Source of the DNA: Psychrobacillus sp044762745
GTDB taxonomy: Bacteria > Bacillota > Bacilli > Bacillales_A > Planococcaceae
Length of the DNA: 64,000 nt
Direction: 5' to 3'
Assembly: GCF_044762745.1 (NCBI RefSeq)
Contig: NZ_JBIWEX010000018.1
Location: forward strand, 1 to 64,000
A program made the position numbers and the translations under genes. The first letter of the stretch is position 1. Every line of letters begins with the position of its first letter. This document shows positions 44,571-52,889 of this stretch, piece after piece. The notes beneath the pieces are model-generated. The model worked only from the letters and a program-made list of their open reading frames with translations, searched no databases and was not told where the DNA came from.

Positions 44571-44608
44571 AAGTTTCCCCGTTTGAAATAGCTGGGGAGG
44601 CTTTTTTT
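44571..44608 (+). terminator. Intrinsic terminator
   Basis: AAGTTTCCCC (44571-44580) and GGGGAGGCTT (44594-44603), with two wobble pairs, are followed by TTTTT. It ends the orphan sigma transcript. Confidence 0.7.
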
Positions 44609-44676
44609 GATTAGGAGAAATTCGGATGACGTTTTTTAAGTAACGTAAGGTATGGCATTTTTATATTGTACTTGAT

Positions 44677-45335
44677 ATAGGGATAATGCGTCTTAGTGAC
44701 CGCTGGGATTTCCGCTGCAGGGCGGACGCTTTCCGCCGGGTGAGCGATGAACCATCGCCGACGCTGCGCGTTCGCCTGCGATGGTTCATCTGTCTCACTC
44801 ATCCGGCAGGAGTCGCCGCCCTTCCACTTCAATCCATGAGAATTTCTTTCTAATTTAGTGTCTGCAGTTCGGAGATGTAAATTGCTCAGGTTCACTGTGT
44901 GCTATTTAGTAAACCTAATTAGAAAATGCTGTCTCTACATAAAAGGAATTGGATAAAAGCCTAATTAACTCAACCATTTGTTGGGATAAACCACCTTATT
45001 CATCGGCGTCTCATTCCAAGTAAACTTGTTATTTCAAGAATTGGTTGCTTTCCATGACTGATTTATTACCCAAAGTCATTTTCTGGATGCACATATGTGA
45101 AAAACTGCATAATATTTAGTCTTAGCGAGTCGGTACTGATAAATAAGCAATTCCTTTTGGATTGGAGCGAAAGGGCGGTGACTCCAGTGGGATAAAGTGA
45201 GTCAGGTGAGACTTCACAACGTACGCGCAAGCGGCGGTGAAGGCTCATCGCTCACCCCACGGAAAGCATCCGCCCTGAAGCGGAAATCCCAGAGGACACT
45301 TAATAGAGCTTTCTTACGACGCATTATCCCTATTA
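44677..45335. repeat. Dispersed MITE-like element, copy e
   Basis: About 660 bp with perfect 16-bp terminal inverted repeats: ATAGGGATAATGCGTC at 44677-44692 and GACGCATTATCCCTAT at 45318-45333. The left arm has a GATGAACCATC / GATGGTTCATC hairpin; the right arm is more diverged. The core keeps one TTGCT unit (45045) and a TTACC unit 21 bp further on (45066), plus GTCTCATT..AAGTAAAC. Covers the gene-free stretch 44609-45467; the open frames across it are chance. Confidence 0.78.
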
Positions 45336-45467
45336 TGCGCATCATTCCATTCACCGTTCCCTTTTGCTATATCAGGGAAGAGACAGATACTAGCACTTTT
45401 GTTCTTTTGGGAAGAAGGTTGGGAGCGATCAATCCCCTCGGTTATCCGCACATAACCATATCCAACT

Positions 45468-45494
45468 AAAAAACCCCAAGCATAATGCTTAGGG
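45468..45494 (-). terminator. Intrinsic terminator of the ABC-F gene
   Basis: CCCTAAGCAT/ATGCTTGGGG on the minus strand (45474-45494), followed by TTTTTTAG, lies directly after the stop at 45506. Confidence 0.75.
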
Positions 45495-45505
45495 TCAACA
45501 AGATA

Positions 45506-47074
45506 TTATTCTTCAATAACTTCTTTACCAGTAGAAAACCACTCTTCTACATTCCACACTTTCGTTACTAAACCTTCGTAAAACTCAGGCTCATGGCTGA
45601 CAAGGACAATGGTCCCTTTAAATTCTTTCATCGCACGCTTCAATTCTTCTTTTGCGTGAATGTCTAAATGGTTTGTCGGCTCATCGAAAATTAACCAGTT
45701 ACTTTCTTCCATCATAAGCTTACATAAACGCACTTTTGCTTGTTCGCCACCGCTTAAAGATGAAAGTGGGCGAGAGATATGCTCACTTTTCAAACCAGTG
45801 CGAGCTAATGCAGCACGTACTTGGTTTTGTTCCATACTAGGATAAGTTTCCCAAATGGATTCAATTGGTGTAATATTACCAGCTTTTACTTCTTGCTCGA
45901 AATAAGAAGGATATAAAAAATCTCCTCGTATCACTTTTCCACCTAGTGCAGGAATCTTACCTAACATCGTTTTAAGCAAGGTAGATTTACCAATACCATT
46001 CATCCCGACAAGCGCAATTTTTTCCCCTCGTTCGATGGTAAACGTGAGTGGTGGGAGCAGTGGATTATCATACCCAATTTGTAAATGCTCCGCTTCCACT
46101 ACATAACGTCCGGAACTACGAGATTCTTTAAAACTAAATTCCGGTTTAGCAGCCGTTTCTGGACGGTCGATTCGTTCAATGCGATCCAGTTGTTTTTGGC
46201 GAGATTTTGCACGACCAGTCGTAGAGTATCTTGCTTTATTTTTGGCGATAAAATCTTCTTGTTTTTTAATGAATTCTTGCTGCTTCTCATAAGCGTCAAT
46301 ATGTTGTCGTTTATTCAACTCGGCAAGTTCTAAAAACTTTTCATAAGACGCTGTGTAGCGTGTAAGCTTCGAGAATTCTAAGTGGAAAATAACATCTACA
46401 ATGCCATTCATAAATTCTGTATCATGCGAGATTAATAAAAACGCATATGGATAGTTTTTCAAATAATTCGATAACCAATTAACATGCTCTTCGTCTAAAT
46501 AGTTGGTAGGTTCATCCAATAAAAGTACTTTTGGCTTTTCTAATAATAATTTTGCCAATAGAACTTTCGTACGCTGACCACCTGAAAGTGCTTCAACAGG
46601 GCGATCCAAACCAATTGCATCTAGTCCGAGTCCACGGGCAACTTCTTCTACTTTCATATCTAATGAATAAAAATCACCAGCATCAAGTACATCTTGTATT
46701 TCTGCCATTTTTTCTAGTAACACTTCTAATTCTTCTGGCGTTGCATCTGCCATTTTTGCAATAATTTCATTTAACTCTTCCTCTTTCTTATAAAGAGGCA
46801 AGAATGCATCACGTAATGTATCGAACATCGAACGTCCTTGTTGCAGACGAGTATGTTGATCTAAATAACCGTAATGTGTACCGGGTAACCATTCCACACG
46901 GCCTTCGTCGTAAATAATTTCCCCTGTTAAAATGTTCATCAATGTCGATTTTCCAACACCGTTTGCCCCAACAAGTCCAACATGTTCACCTTCCACCAAG
47001 CGAAACGAAACCTCTTTAAAAAGCGTACGATCTCCGAATGTATGTCCCAAATTTTCTACATTTAATAAGCTCAT
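45506..47074 (-). CDS. ABC-F ATPase (YfmM/YkpA-like)
   Basis: This 522-residue soluble protein has two ATPase domains and no membrane part. First domain: GANGVGKST, LSGGQRTK, LLLDEPTNYLD. Second: GMNGIGKST, LSGGEQAK, LIFDEPTNHLD. The linker between (about 245-320) is rich in Lys, Gln and Glu, as in ribosome-bound ABC-F translation factors. A ribosome-rescue or translation-tuning role is inferred; antibiotic resistance cannot be claimed. ATG 47074 follows GGAGGAAAT. Confidence 0.87.
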   Translation of the reverse strand: MSLLNVENLGHTFGDRTLFKEVSFRLVEGEHVGLVGANGVGKSTLMNILTGEIIYDEGRVEWLPGTHYGYLDQHTRLQQGRSMFDTLRDAFLPLYKKEEELNEIIAKMADATPEELEVLLEKMAEIQDVLDAGDFYSLDMKVEEVARGLGLDAIGLDRPVEALSGGQRTKVLLAKLLLEKPKVLLLDEPTNYLDEEHVNWLSNYLKNYPYAFLLISHDTEFMNGIVDVIFHLEFSKLTRYTASYEKFLELAELNKRQHIDAYEKQQEFIKKQEDFIAKNKARYSTTGRAKSRQKQLDRIERIDRPETAAKPEFSFKESRSSGRYVVEAEHLQIGYDNPLLPPLTFTIERGEKIALVGMNGIGKSTLLKTMLGKIPALGGKVIRGDFLYPSYFEQEVKAGNITPIESIWETYPSMEQNQVRAALARTGLKSEHISRPLSSLSGGEQAKVRLCKLMMEESNWLIFDEPTNHLDIHAKEELKRAMKEFKGTIVLVSHEPEFYEGLVTKVWNVEEWFSTGKEVIEE

Positions 47075-47107
47075 GTATTATTTCCTCCAAAAAGAAAGCT
47101 CTACGGA

Positions 47108-47290
47108 CTACAGGTCCGCGAGCTGTTTGTTTAGTTCTGCAAGGTCTTTTTCCATTTTGGCTAATCTACGTTCGGCGTTTTCTACTTGAGTGGGGTGGCC
47201 ATTGGACTCTAGTTTTTCCATGTCACCTTGTAATCGGATGTAATCCATTTTTAACTCAGCAATTTCCGCTTGTAGTTGATCTTTTGTCAT
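47108..47290 (-). CDS. Small coiled-coil protein, SE1832 family-like
   Basis: This 60-residue highly charged helix-forming protein has heptad-like Leu/Ile spacing (QLQAEIAELKMDYIRLQGDM). It matches the small Firmicutes family known as SE1832, as I recall it. No known function. ATG 47290 is preceded by GGTGATT. It lies 34 bp upstream of the ABC-F gene on the same strand, so it is probably cotranscribed. Confidence 0.7.
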   Translation of the reverse strand: MTKDQLQAEIAELKMDYIRLQGDMEKLESNGHPTQVENAERRLAKMEKDLAELNKQLADL

Positions 47291-47337
47291 GAATAATCAC
47301 CTTCAGCTTTTTGCATTATTGTAGCATAAAAATGCGC

Positions 47338-48342
47338 TTAACGTGCGATTTCTTCTTCGGCTTTTTTATTTGCAATTGTTTGTTCGATTAGTTCCACTAC
47401 TTCACTTAAGCTAGTAGTAAAGTCAAAGTTTTTTTGTTTCTGGATATATGCTTTTCTTCGATTATCATGCAAGATAATCTCCATAACTGCATTTTGCAAG
47501 TACGATTGTTTTATTTTCCTACCAAGTCCTAAATTAGCGAAACCATGTCCTTCTTGAGGAAAAGCAAAATTTACTTCCTCCTCATGAGCACAAAGAATAA
47601 TACAAGGAATTTGGAACTGTGCCACTAAGAAGGGCATATAAGAACCGGAAGTTATGACGATATCACTAGTAGTAAAGAAAGATGCTTGTTCAGTTGTCGA
47701 GATCACTTTAATCGATTTGCGAGTGAGTGCAAACCGTTTGAGATCAAGAATATCATGTTTGTAATGTTCATCGACTAGAACACTAATTTGTAAGGGAATA
47801 TGAAGTTGAACAAGATGTCTTAGCGTTCGATACGTTAAATTTTCTGGATCCTCATGGGGAAAAGCTACAACAATATGTGGTGGATCCTGTGTCGTGCTAT
47901 TATTTTTAGGAAGAATGGTCTCTGCTGGAATATATCCGGTTAGTCCATAAACAAAATGCTCTTTGGAAAGGTCTTTTGGATTTTCATACAATGTTTGAAA
48001 AACAAGATCAGCTAAAGCACTGCCGTCCCCATGGTCGTCAAAATGGACAAGAGGACAATTAAATGATTTTAAACGGCGAATTAAATCTTTCTCGGAATTG
48101 CCGCTATCATGGATCATACAATTTGGGTTAAATAATTTTAATTCTGCTAGTAACTGTGCATTATTATTAAATGCACAAGTACTAATATTTCGCTTTGTTA
48201 AATAGTTTAGAAGGCTTGTATTAGTGCTAGGGACGAAAACTTTATAGTCGGACGTTTTTAAAGCAGGTAATAGCGCATTTGCCCGATCAGCAGGGTATAA
48301 ACCGCGGTGTGGAAATGTATTTAAAAGGTAAGCTAGTCTCAT
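47338..48342 (-). CDS. PseG/SpsG-like glycosyltransferase-family protein
   Basis: This 334-residue GT-B type protein resembles SpsG/PseG-like nucleotide-sugar hydrolases or transferases. The N-terminal YLLNTFPHRGLYPADR region, a VHFDDHGDG loop and a C-terminal nucleotide-binding half with ITSGSYMPFLVAQ are visible. Spore-coat polysaccharide or surface-glycan synthesis is inferred only. GGAAAGGAAG precedes ATG 48342. No sugar-synthesis partners are nearby. Confidence 0.6.
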   Translation of the reverse strand: MRLAYLLNTFPHRGLYPADRANALLPALKTSDYKVFVPSTNTSLLNYLTKRNISTCAFNNNAQLLAELKLFNPNCMIHDSGNSEKDLIRRLKSFNCPLVHFDDHGDGSALADLVFQTLYENPKDLSKEHFVYGLTGYIPAETILPKNNSTTQDPPHIVVAFPHEDPENLTYRTLRHLVQLHIPLQISVLVDEHYKHDILDLKRFALTRKSIKVISTTEQASFFTTSDIVITSGSYMPFLVAQFQIPCIILCAHEEEVNFAFPQEGHGFANLGLGRKIKQSYLQNAVMEIILHDNRRKAYIQKQKNFDFTTSLSEVVELIEQTIANKKAEEEIAR

Positions 48343-48402
48343 TTTTCATCTTCCTTTCCGGTGCATATTCTTTATAGTGTATGGAAAAGGAAATGGGGAT
48401 AT

Positions 48403-48733
48403 GACAACAAGAAAAGCGGAAGCGCCTATGTCAGCCCCGACAGGCAAATGGGGAAAAGCGAGGAGGCAGCTCTTCAGCCACCGCAGCTTTTTCCCATTTG
48501 ACCCCGAGGGGCTAGGCGCTGCAGCTGGACAACAAGAAAAGCGGAAGCGCCTATGTCAGCCCCGACAGGCAAATGGGGATGGGGATGGTCTGCAAAATGC
48601 GCCACATCCTGTGGCAAAGCAGACATGACCCGCATCGTGCGGGCCCAGGAGGCAGCTCTTCAGCCACCGCAGCTTTTTCCCATTTGACCCCGAGGGGCTA
48701 GGCGCTGCAGCTGGACAACAAGAAAAGCGGAAG
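48403..48733. repeat. Tandem dispersed repeat (GACAACAAGAAAAGCGGAAG type)
   Basis: Two direct copies (48403-48527 and 48528-48713) start with GACAACAAGAAAAGCGGAAG and end in GGCGCTGCAGCTG. A third start (48714-48733) adjoins the next gene. The second copy has a 68-bp insertion in place of AAAAGCG. Related Bacillaceae repeats are widespread. The open frames across the repeats are not considered genes. The gap 48343-48746 holds nothing else. Confidence 0.75.
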
Positions 48734-48746
48734 AGGAGGGATTGGT

Positions 48747-49505
48747 ATGGTAAAACGAACCGCCATCGTAATTGGGGCAACGGGATTTACAGGGCAAATT
48801 TTAGTCAAACAGTTATGCGAAAGTGAAGAATATGTTGCAGTTTCAGTAATTGCTAGAAGAAGTCTTACATACATGCATGCTAAGTTAGATGTGAAAATAA
48901 GGGAATTGGATAAACTAGAAGAAAACGACTTGGAAATTGCAGATGATTTATTTTGCTGCTTAGGGACGACGATGAAAAAAGCAAAATCAAAAGTAAACTT
49001 CGAAAAAGTAGATTTAGAATATCCACTCCGAATAGCTTCGTTAGCTAAAAAACGTGGTATCCCTAACTTTCACATTATTTCAGCAGCAGGTTCCAATAAA
49101 AAATCGCCTTTTTTTTATAGCCGTGTAAAAGGAAGAATGGAACAGGGTCTTATCGACTTAAAGCTACCCCATCTATCCATTTTCCGTCCTTCATTATTAA
49201 CAGGTGAACGAGCAGAATTTCGATTAGGCGAGCGATTAGCTGAAGGCGTTTTTCAATTAATAAATCCGATATTGATTGGTCCATCTAGAGGGCTGCGGGC
49301 AATTAAAGGGGAACAACTTGCATTTGCCATGTATCATTATGCAATTTCAGGAAGCAGGCATCATGTCCGAATATATAAATCGATAGATATTCAAAATGCA
49401 AGAGCGATCGAAGAAAAAGAGGAAAGACCGATTCCAAGAGAAGAACTATTTGATTGGAGTAAGCGGAAAAATATTTTTGTAGAACCGGAAAAACTGGACG
49501 AATAA
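48747..49505 (+). CDS. NAD(P)-binding oxidoreductase, HTATIP2/epimerase-like
   Basis: This 252-residue short-chain-type protein has a Rossmann motif VIGATGFTGQ (residues 8-17) and the family segment CLGTTMKKAKSK at about 70. FHIISAAGSNKKSPFFYSRVKG follows, where Tyr and Lys could be the catalytic pair (YxxxK). It is close to the oxidoreductases related to TIP30/HTATIP2. The ribosome site is GAGGAGGG, provided by the last partial repeat copy. Substrate unknown. Confidence 0.78.
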   Translation: MVKRTAIVIGATGFTGQILVKQLCESEEYVAVSVIARRSLTYMHAKLDVKIRELDKLEENDLEIADDLFCCLGTTMKKAKSKVNFEKVDLEYPLRIASLAKKRGIPNFHIISAAGSNKKSPFFYSRVKGRMEQGLIDLKLPHLSIFRPSLLTGERAEFRLGERLAEGVFQLINPILIGPSRGLRAIKGEQLAFAMYHYAISGSRHHVRIYKSIDIQNARAIEEKEERPIPREELFDWSKRKNIFVEPEKLDE

Positions 49506-49619
49506 AAGGGAAGGCCATCTCAGTCTAAAGAATGAAATTTATTGGAACTATACCAATTATCTCACAAGTGAGCTTCTTCTTTGATACAATAAAGTACGGG
49601 TAAAGGAGGTTCTACAACA

Positions 49620-50183
49620 ATGAAAATTCTACTCGTAGACGGAACGATTATCGGCACGAAAACAAGTGTCATTCTTGAAAAAGTGAAAGACTATATAGAG
49701 GAAATCAGTACAGAACATACATTAGAAATCATTCGATTTGCCAATTATGAGCATCAATTTGTAGATGGCAGGCCAATGGATCAGTACAATGACGATATGA
49801 AGCTGCTTGTCAGTAAGTTCGAGCAATCCGACGGCTATATAATTGCAACGCCTATTTTCCAAGGATCTATTCCTGGTGTGTTAAAAAACGCGTTTGATTT
49901 TTTACATCCGAAAACGATGCGATACAAACCAGTGTCAATTGTTGCTAACGGTGGGACATATCAGCATCACTTAGTCATCGAAAATCAGCTGAAGCCTATT
50001 TTGGATTACTTCAGATGTCTTGTGACACCTAATTATGTATACACGCATATGAGTCATTTTGATGCGCGCAATGAGATTGCGGACGAAGATGTACATAATC
50101 GTCTACGCGAACTAGCACGTGTATTCGTCCAATATGCGGAAATGAGCAAAGGTCTTTGCAAAGAGCCAATTGATACGCATTAA
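49620..50183 (+). CDS. NADPH-dependent FMN reductase
   Basis: This 187-residue flavodoxin-fold protein has VDGTIIGTKTS near the N-terminus (FMN phosphate loop), GYIIATPIFQGSIPGVLKNAFDFL, and the C-terminal half typical of SsuE/azoreductase-like enzymes. It should reduce free or bound FMN with NADPH. AAAGGAGG is 10 bp upstream of ATG 49620. Single gene followed by a terminator. Confidence 0.83.
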   Translation: MKILLVDGTIIGTKTSVILEKVKDYIEEISTEHTLEIIRFANYEHQFVDGRPMDQYNDDMKLLVSKFEQSDGYIIATPIFQGSIPGVLKNAFDFLHPKTMRYKPVSIVANGGTYQHHLVIENQLKPILDYFRCLVTPNYVYTHMSHFDARNEIADEDVHNRLRELARVFVQYAEMSKGLCKEPIDTH

Positions 50184-50190
50184 ATAAGTG

Positions 50191-50227
50191 AGAGGATATT
50201 CCATTTGGTTAGGGATATCCTTTTTTA
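50191..50227 (+). terminator. Intrinsic terminator
   Basis: AGGATATTCC (50193-50202) and GGGATATCCT (50212-50221), followed by TTTTTAT, end the FMN reductase transcript. Confidence 0.75.
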
Positions 50228-50298
50228 TATTAAAATAAATGAACTTTTTGCTAACTCAGATGTCTAATAGATAATAACAAGTGGAATGGGGTGACGGG

Positions 50299-50817
50299 GT
50301 GGAGCAAGAGGAGCTTGCTAGTAAAGCGATAAAGCATGATGAACAAGCATTTTTACAACTAATGCAACTACATAAAAACGCTCTTTATCGGACAGCTTTT
50401 GCATTTTTAAAAAATGAACATGATGCAATCGAAGCAATGCAGGAAGTAACATTTAGAGCCTATCAAAAAATACATACAGTAAAAGAGCCGACGTATATGA
50501 AGACATGGCTTATTCGAATTATGATAAATTATTGCCAAGATCAGTTGAAAAGGAAGAAGCGATTTACTTCGGATGAAATGCTGGCCGAAATCGGAACTTG
50601 CTCGGATGATTCGAAACTTGTAATAGAAGAAGCAATTGCCTCTCTATCAAACGCGGAACAGCAGCTTATCTTTCTTAAATACTACCAAAATACAAAAATT
50701 AAAGAAATAGCCGAACTCGAAAAAATACCAGAAGGCACGGTCAAATCAAGACTCCATAAAGCACTTAAGTCACTGCGAAATTTTTTGACAGAGAAAGGAG
50801 ATGTAGATCATGTATGA
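50299..50817 (+). CDS. ECF sigma factor
   Basis: This 172-residue sigma factor has region 2 (about 10-75, with HDAIEAMQEVTFRAY) and region 4 (about 115-165, with IAELEKIPEGTVKSRLHKALKSL as the HTH). GTG 50299 follows GGGGTGA and is preferred; an in-frame GTG lies six codons upstream (50281). The next gene overlaps by 8 bp and encodes a membrane anti-sigma-like protein, so this is a classical sigma/anti-sigma pair, probably autoregulated. Its trigger is unknown. Confidence 0.86.
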   Translation: MEQEELASKAIKHDEQAFLQLMQLHKNALYRTAFAFLKNEHDAIEAMQEVTFRAYQKIHTVKEPTYMKTWLIRIMINYCQDQLKRKKRFTSDEMLAEIGTCSDDSKLVIEEAIASLSNAEQQLIFLKYYQNTKIKEIAELEKIPEGTVKSRLHKALKSLRNFLTEKGDVDHV

Positions 50818-52114
50818 AAAAGAAGAAGAGATGCTAAATGAATCAAAAGAGCAACTGGAGCACCTAGCAATACCCGAACAGCAGATAAATGATGCCATTC
50901 AGCAAGGTTTTTACAAAGCTAATAGTAAAAGAAGCAAGCGTAAAAAGACACTTTGGACTATATCAGTCGCTGCCATATTGATGCTTACATTTATCACTTC
51001 CATTCGAGTGTCACCTGCATTTGCAAACGCGGTTGCATCTATACCAGGTATGGAAAGATTTGTTGACTTAATACAGTTGGATAAAGGGCTAGAAGCAATT
51101 ATAGAAAATGACTATTATGAGGCGGTAGGCGTCAGTCAGATGAAGGACAATATGACGTTCACGATAGATGGAATTATATTAGATGAAACAGGAATGGAAA
51201 TTTTTTACACGCTAGAAGCACCGTTTTCTATGGAAGATATTCAATATGGGAATCTAGAGGTATGGAATAATGGGAAAAATCTTAGTGAGGATTCAGCCTA
51301 TTCGTTTGGACATTTTGGTGAAAAAACAAATCGAATAGTTGAACGCTTTAGCTTTACGTTTGGAAAAGCAAAGCAATTTACCTCTCAACAATTTGAATTG
51401 ATTTTTCAAATAGAGAATGATAAAGAAACGACCTTCAAAGTTCCATTTACTCTTAAAAATACAGTACAACAAGGAAAAGTATATAGCTTAAATGAAGAGG
51501 TAGAGATGGACGGTCAAAAAATGTTGGTGAAAAATATTACTGTTCATCCCCTTCGAGTAGCGGTAAATATAGAATTTAACGAACAAAATGATATGGAAAT
51601 TTTGCAATTTGAAGATATGCGTCTAGAAGATGAAAACGGGGAAGTATGGAGTTCCATTCAAAATGGAACAAGTGGCTTTGGCGGAGTAAACAACAAGGAA
51701 AGAACTTATTTTCTACAAAGTAACTACTTTAAAGAACCAAAGAAGCTGTATTTTAGATTCGATAAAGTACAGGCACTGCCTAAAGAGGAGAGCTATTTAC
51801 TAATTGATTTGGAAACGAAAAAAGTAATGAAAAAACCATCAGATGGTAAAATAGAAATAACGAACATAAGCAACGATTCAGTTGAAGTAAAAATCCCGCA
51901 AATAAGAGAAAATCATATGTACTCTCTTTTTGCAGATGCTGAAAACGCAAATGGAGAAAGAGTCGATATGCCATCAGAAAGTATGCGTGGAGATGAAAAA
52001 TATAATTATTCAACTATTAGTTTGGATTCTCAAAATATTGTAAACCCAATCAAGCTTTATTTTTCTGCATATCCGAATTATTTAGAGGGTTCTGTGTCGA
52101 TTCAGATTAAATAA
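50810..52114 (+). CDS. DUF4179 membrane anti-sigma-like protein
   Basis: This 434-residue protein has a short cytosolic domain (1-45, basic KRSKRKK), one membrane segment (about 47-63) and a large outer beta-rich part starting SPAFANAVASIPGMERFV (DUF4179, followed by a DUF5643-like region). It overlaps the ECF gene and is likely its anti-sigma factor, holding it at the membrane until a stress signal. The 3' part (from about 51458) is repeated as a damaged copy at 54612-55259. ATG 50810. Confidence 0.85.
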   Translation: MYEKEEEMLNESKEQLEHLAIPEQQINDAIQQGFYKANSKRSKRKKTLWTISVAAILMLTFITSIRVSPAFANAVASIPGMERFVDLIQLDKGLEAIIENDYYEAVGVSQMKDNMTFTIDGIILDETGMEIFYTLEAPFSMEDIQYGNLEVWNNGKNLSEDSAYSFGHFGEKTNRIVERFSFTFGKAKQFTSQQFELIFQIENDKETTFKVPFTLKNTVQQGKVYSLNEEVEMDGQKMLVKNITVHPLRVAVNIEFNEQNDMEILQFEDMRLEDENGEVWSSIQNGTSGFGGVNNKERTYFLQSNYFKEPKKLYFRFDKVQALPKEESYLLIDLETKKVMKKPSDGKIEITNISNDSVEVKIPQIRENHMYSLFADAENANGERVDMPSESMRGDEKYNYSTISLDSQNIVNPIKLYFSAYPNYLEGSVSIQIK

Positions 52115-52126
52115 GAGTTAAAAAAA

Positions 52127-52169
52127 GGTTGCCCCCAAAATGTCGTTGAAAATGACTTTGTGAGCAACC
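52127..52169 (+). terminator. Terminator of the sigma/anti-sigma operon
   Basis: GGTTGC (52127-52132) and GCAACC (52164-52169), with a partly paired inner region, are followed by TCTTTTATA. Confidence 0.6.
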
Positions 52170-52201
52170 TCTTTTATATGACGAAATTTACAATATAATC
52201 C

Positions 52202-52306
52202 TGAATGAGACAAAACACTCCGTGAACACGACAAACTACACAGCTAACGCGATAGAACCTCCTTCGAACACGACAAAACTATCCACAAGCACGATTAAAT
52301 CCCAAA
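52202..52306. repeat. Five-unit 21-bp phased repeat array
   Basis: Five consecutive 21-bp units start at 52202, 52223, 52244, 52265 and 52286. The conserved part of each is close to GAACACGACAAAAC; the other bases vary. No ORF is supported here. The array fills most of the gap 52170-52323. The unit differs from the TTGGTTGCT units of the dispersed element but has the same period. Confidence 0.65.
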
Positions 52307-52358
52307 ACAAATAAACGCCAAGGAGCTTAATCTTGCTCCTTGGCGTTTTGCAATAATT

Positions 52359-52682
52359 TCATAATCGACTATCTTCCTTGTAAACCGCGATTAGTAAGAC
52401 GGCATCTTCTTCCCCGATGTTTTTGACAAAATGGGGCACACTGGCATTCCAACTGAATGAGTCTCCTTCATTAGCAATTACGGAATCCTCTCCTTGTTCT
52501 GCGAGGACAGTGCCCTTAAGGACGATGTGGCTTTCTTCTCCTTCGTGCGCAATAGCTTCTCCAGTTGATGCGCCAGGAGGCAATTCAACATGCATCATTC
52601 GGAGACCGCTTTGAGAAGTAAGGTGTTCTATTTTAATATCATTAAATGTTGTATACACCCGTTCGGTCTTCCTTACTACTTT
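52359..52682 (-). pseudogene. xre-cupin gene, 5'-truncated copy
   Basis: The minus strand encodes the cupin half of an XRE-cupin regulator, nearly identical to the intact gene at 57387-57914 (HVELPPGASTGEAIAHEGEE against HVELAPGASTGEAIAHEGEE). The HTH is missing. The homology ends at TTACTACTTT (to 52682), where it joins a piece of doxX. An internal start would still give about 99 residues, but the protein would lack DNA binding. The terminator downstream (about 52318-52350) is also duplicated. Confidence 0.8.
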
Positions 52683-52793
52683 ACACCTGAAATGGGTGGT
52701 TATGAATTGGATTTAGCATTTTTAGTGATCGCTCTATTTTTAGCGATAAATGGAAGTAAGTTATTATCAGTTGACGAAACTTTTTTTAAATAA
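52683..52793 (+). pseudogene. doxX gene, 3' fragment
   Basis: The last 36 codons of a doxX gene (TPEMGGYELDLAFLVIALFL...) match the end of the intact gene at 58147-58539 (TPEMAGYELDLAFLVIALFL). It is joined to the xre fragment at 52682/52683. The two intact genes are divergent, so one deletion that removed both 5' ends and the shared promoter explains the junction. No start codon of its own. Confidence 0.8.
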
Positions 52794-52834
52794 AATAGTG
52801 AATGATTAATATTAGAAGATGATGTAATAAATTT

Positions 52835-52879
52835 AAAAGAGCCTTCATGTCAAAAAAATGACGTGAAGACTCTTTTTTT
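52835..52879. terminator. Bidirectional terminator
   Basis: AGAGCCTTCATGTCA (52838-52852) and TGACGTGAAGACTCT (52859-52873) form a long imperfect stem with T-runs on both strands. Confidence 0.8.
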
Positions 52880-52889
52880 CTTGCTAAAT

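Noticed and set aside
45197..45469. A 90-codon frame in element copy e
   Set aside because: It crosses the GC-rich arm and the terminus; the composition is that of the repeat, with no conserved start.
45506..47074. Antibiotic-resistance ABC-F protein
   Set aside because: It looks closer to the housekeeping YfmM/YkpA-type group; nothing in the sequence supports a resistance claim.
48377..48628. An 83-codon frame in the tandem repeat
   Set aside because: It is made of repeated DNA with the same frame recurring only by repeat; no ribosome site.
52202..52306. CRISPR array
   Set aside because: The 21-bp units are contiguous and degenerate, with no constant repeat separated by unique spacers and no cas genes nearby.
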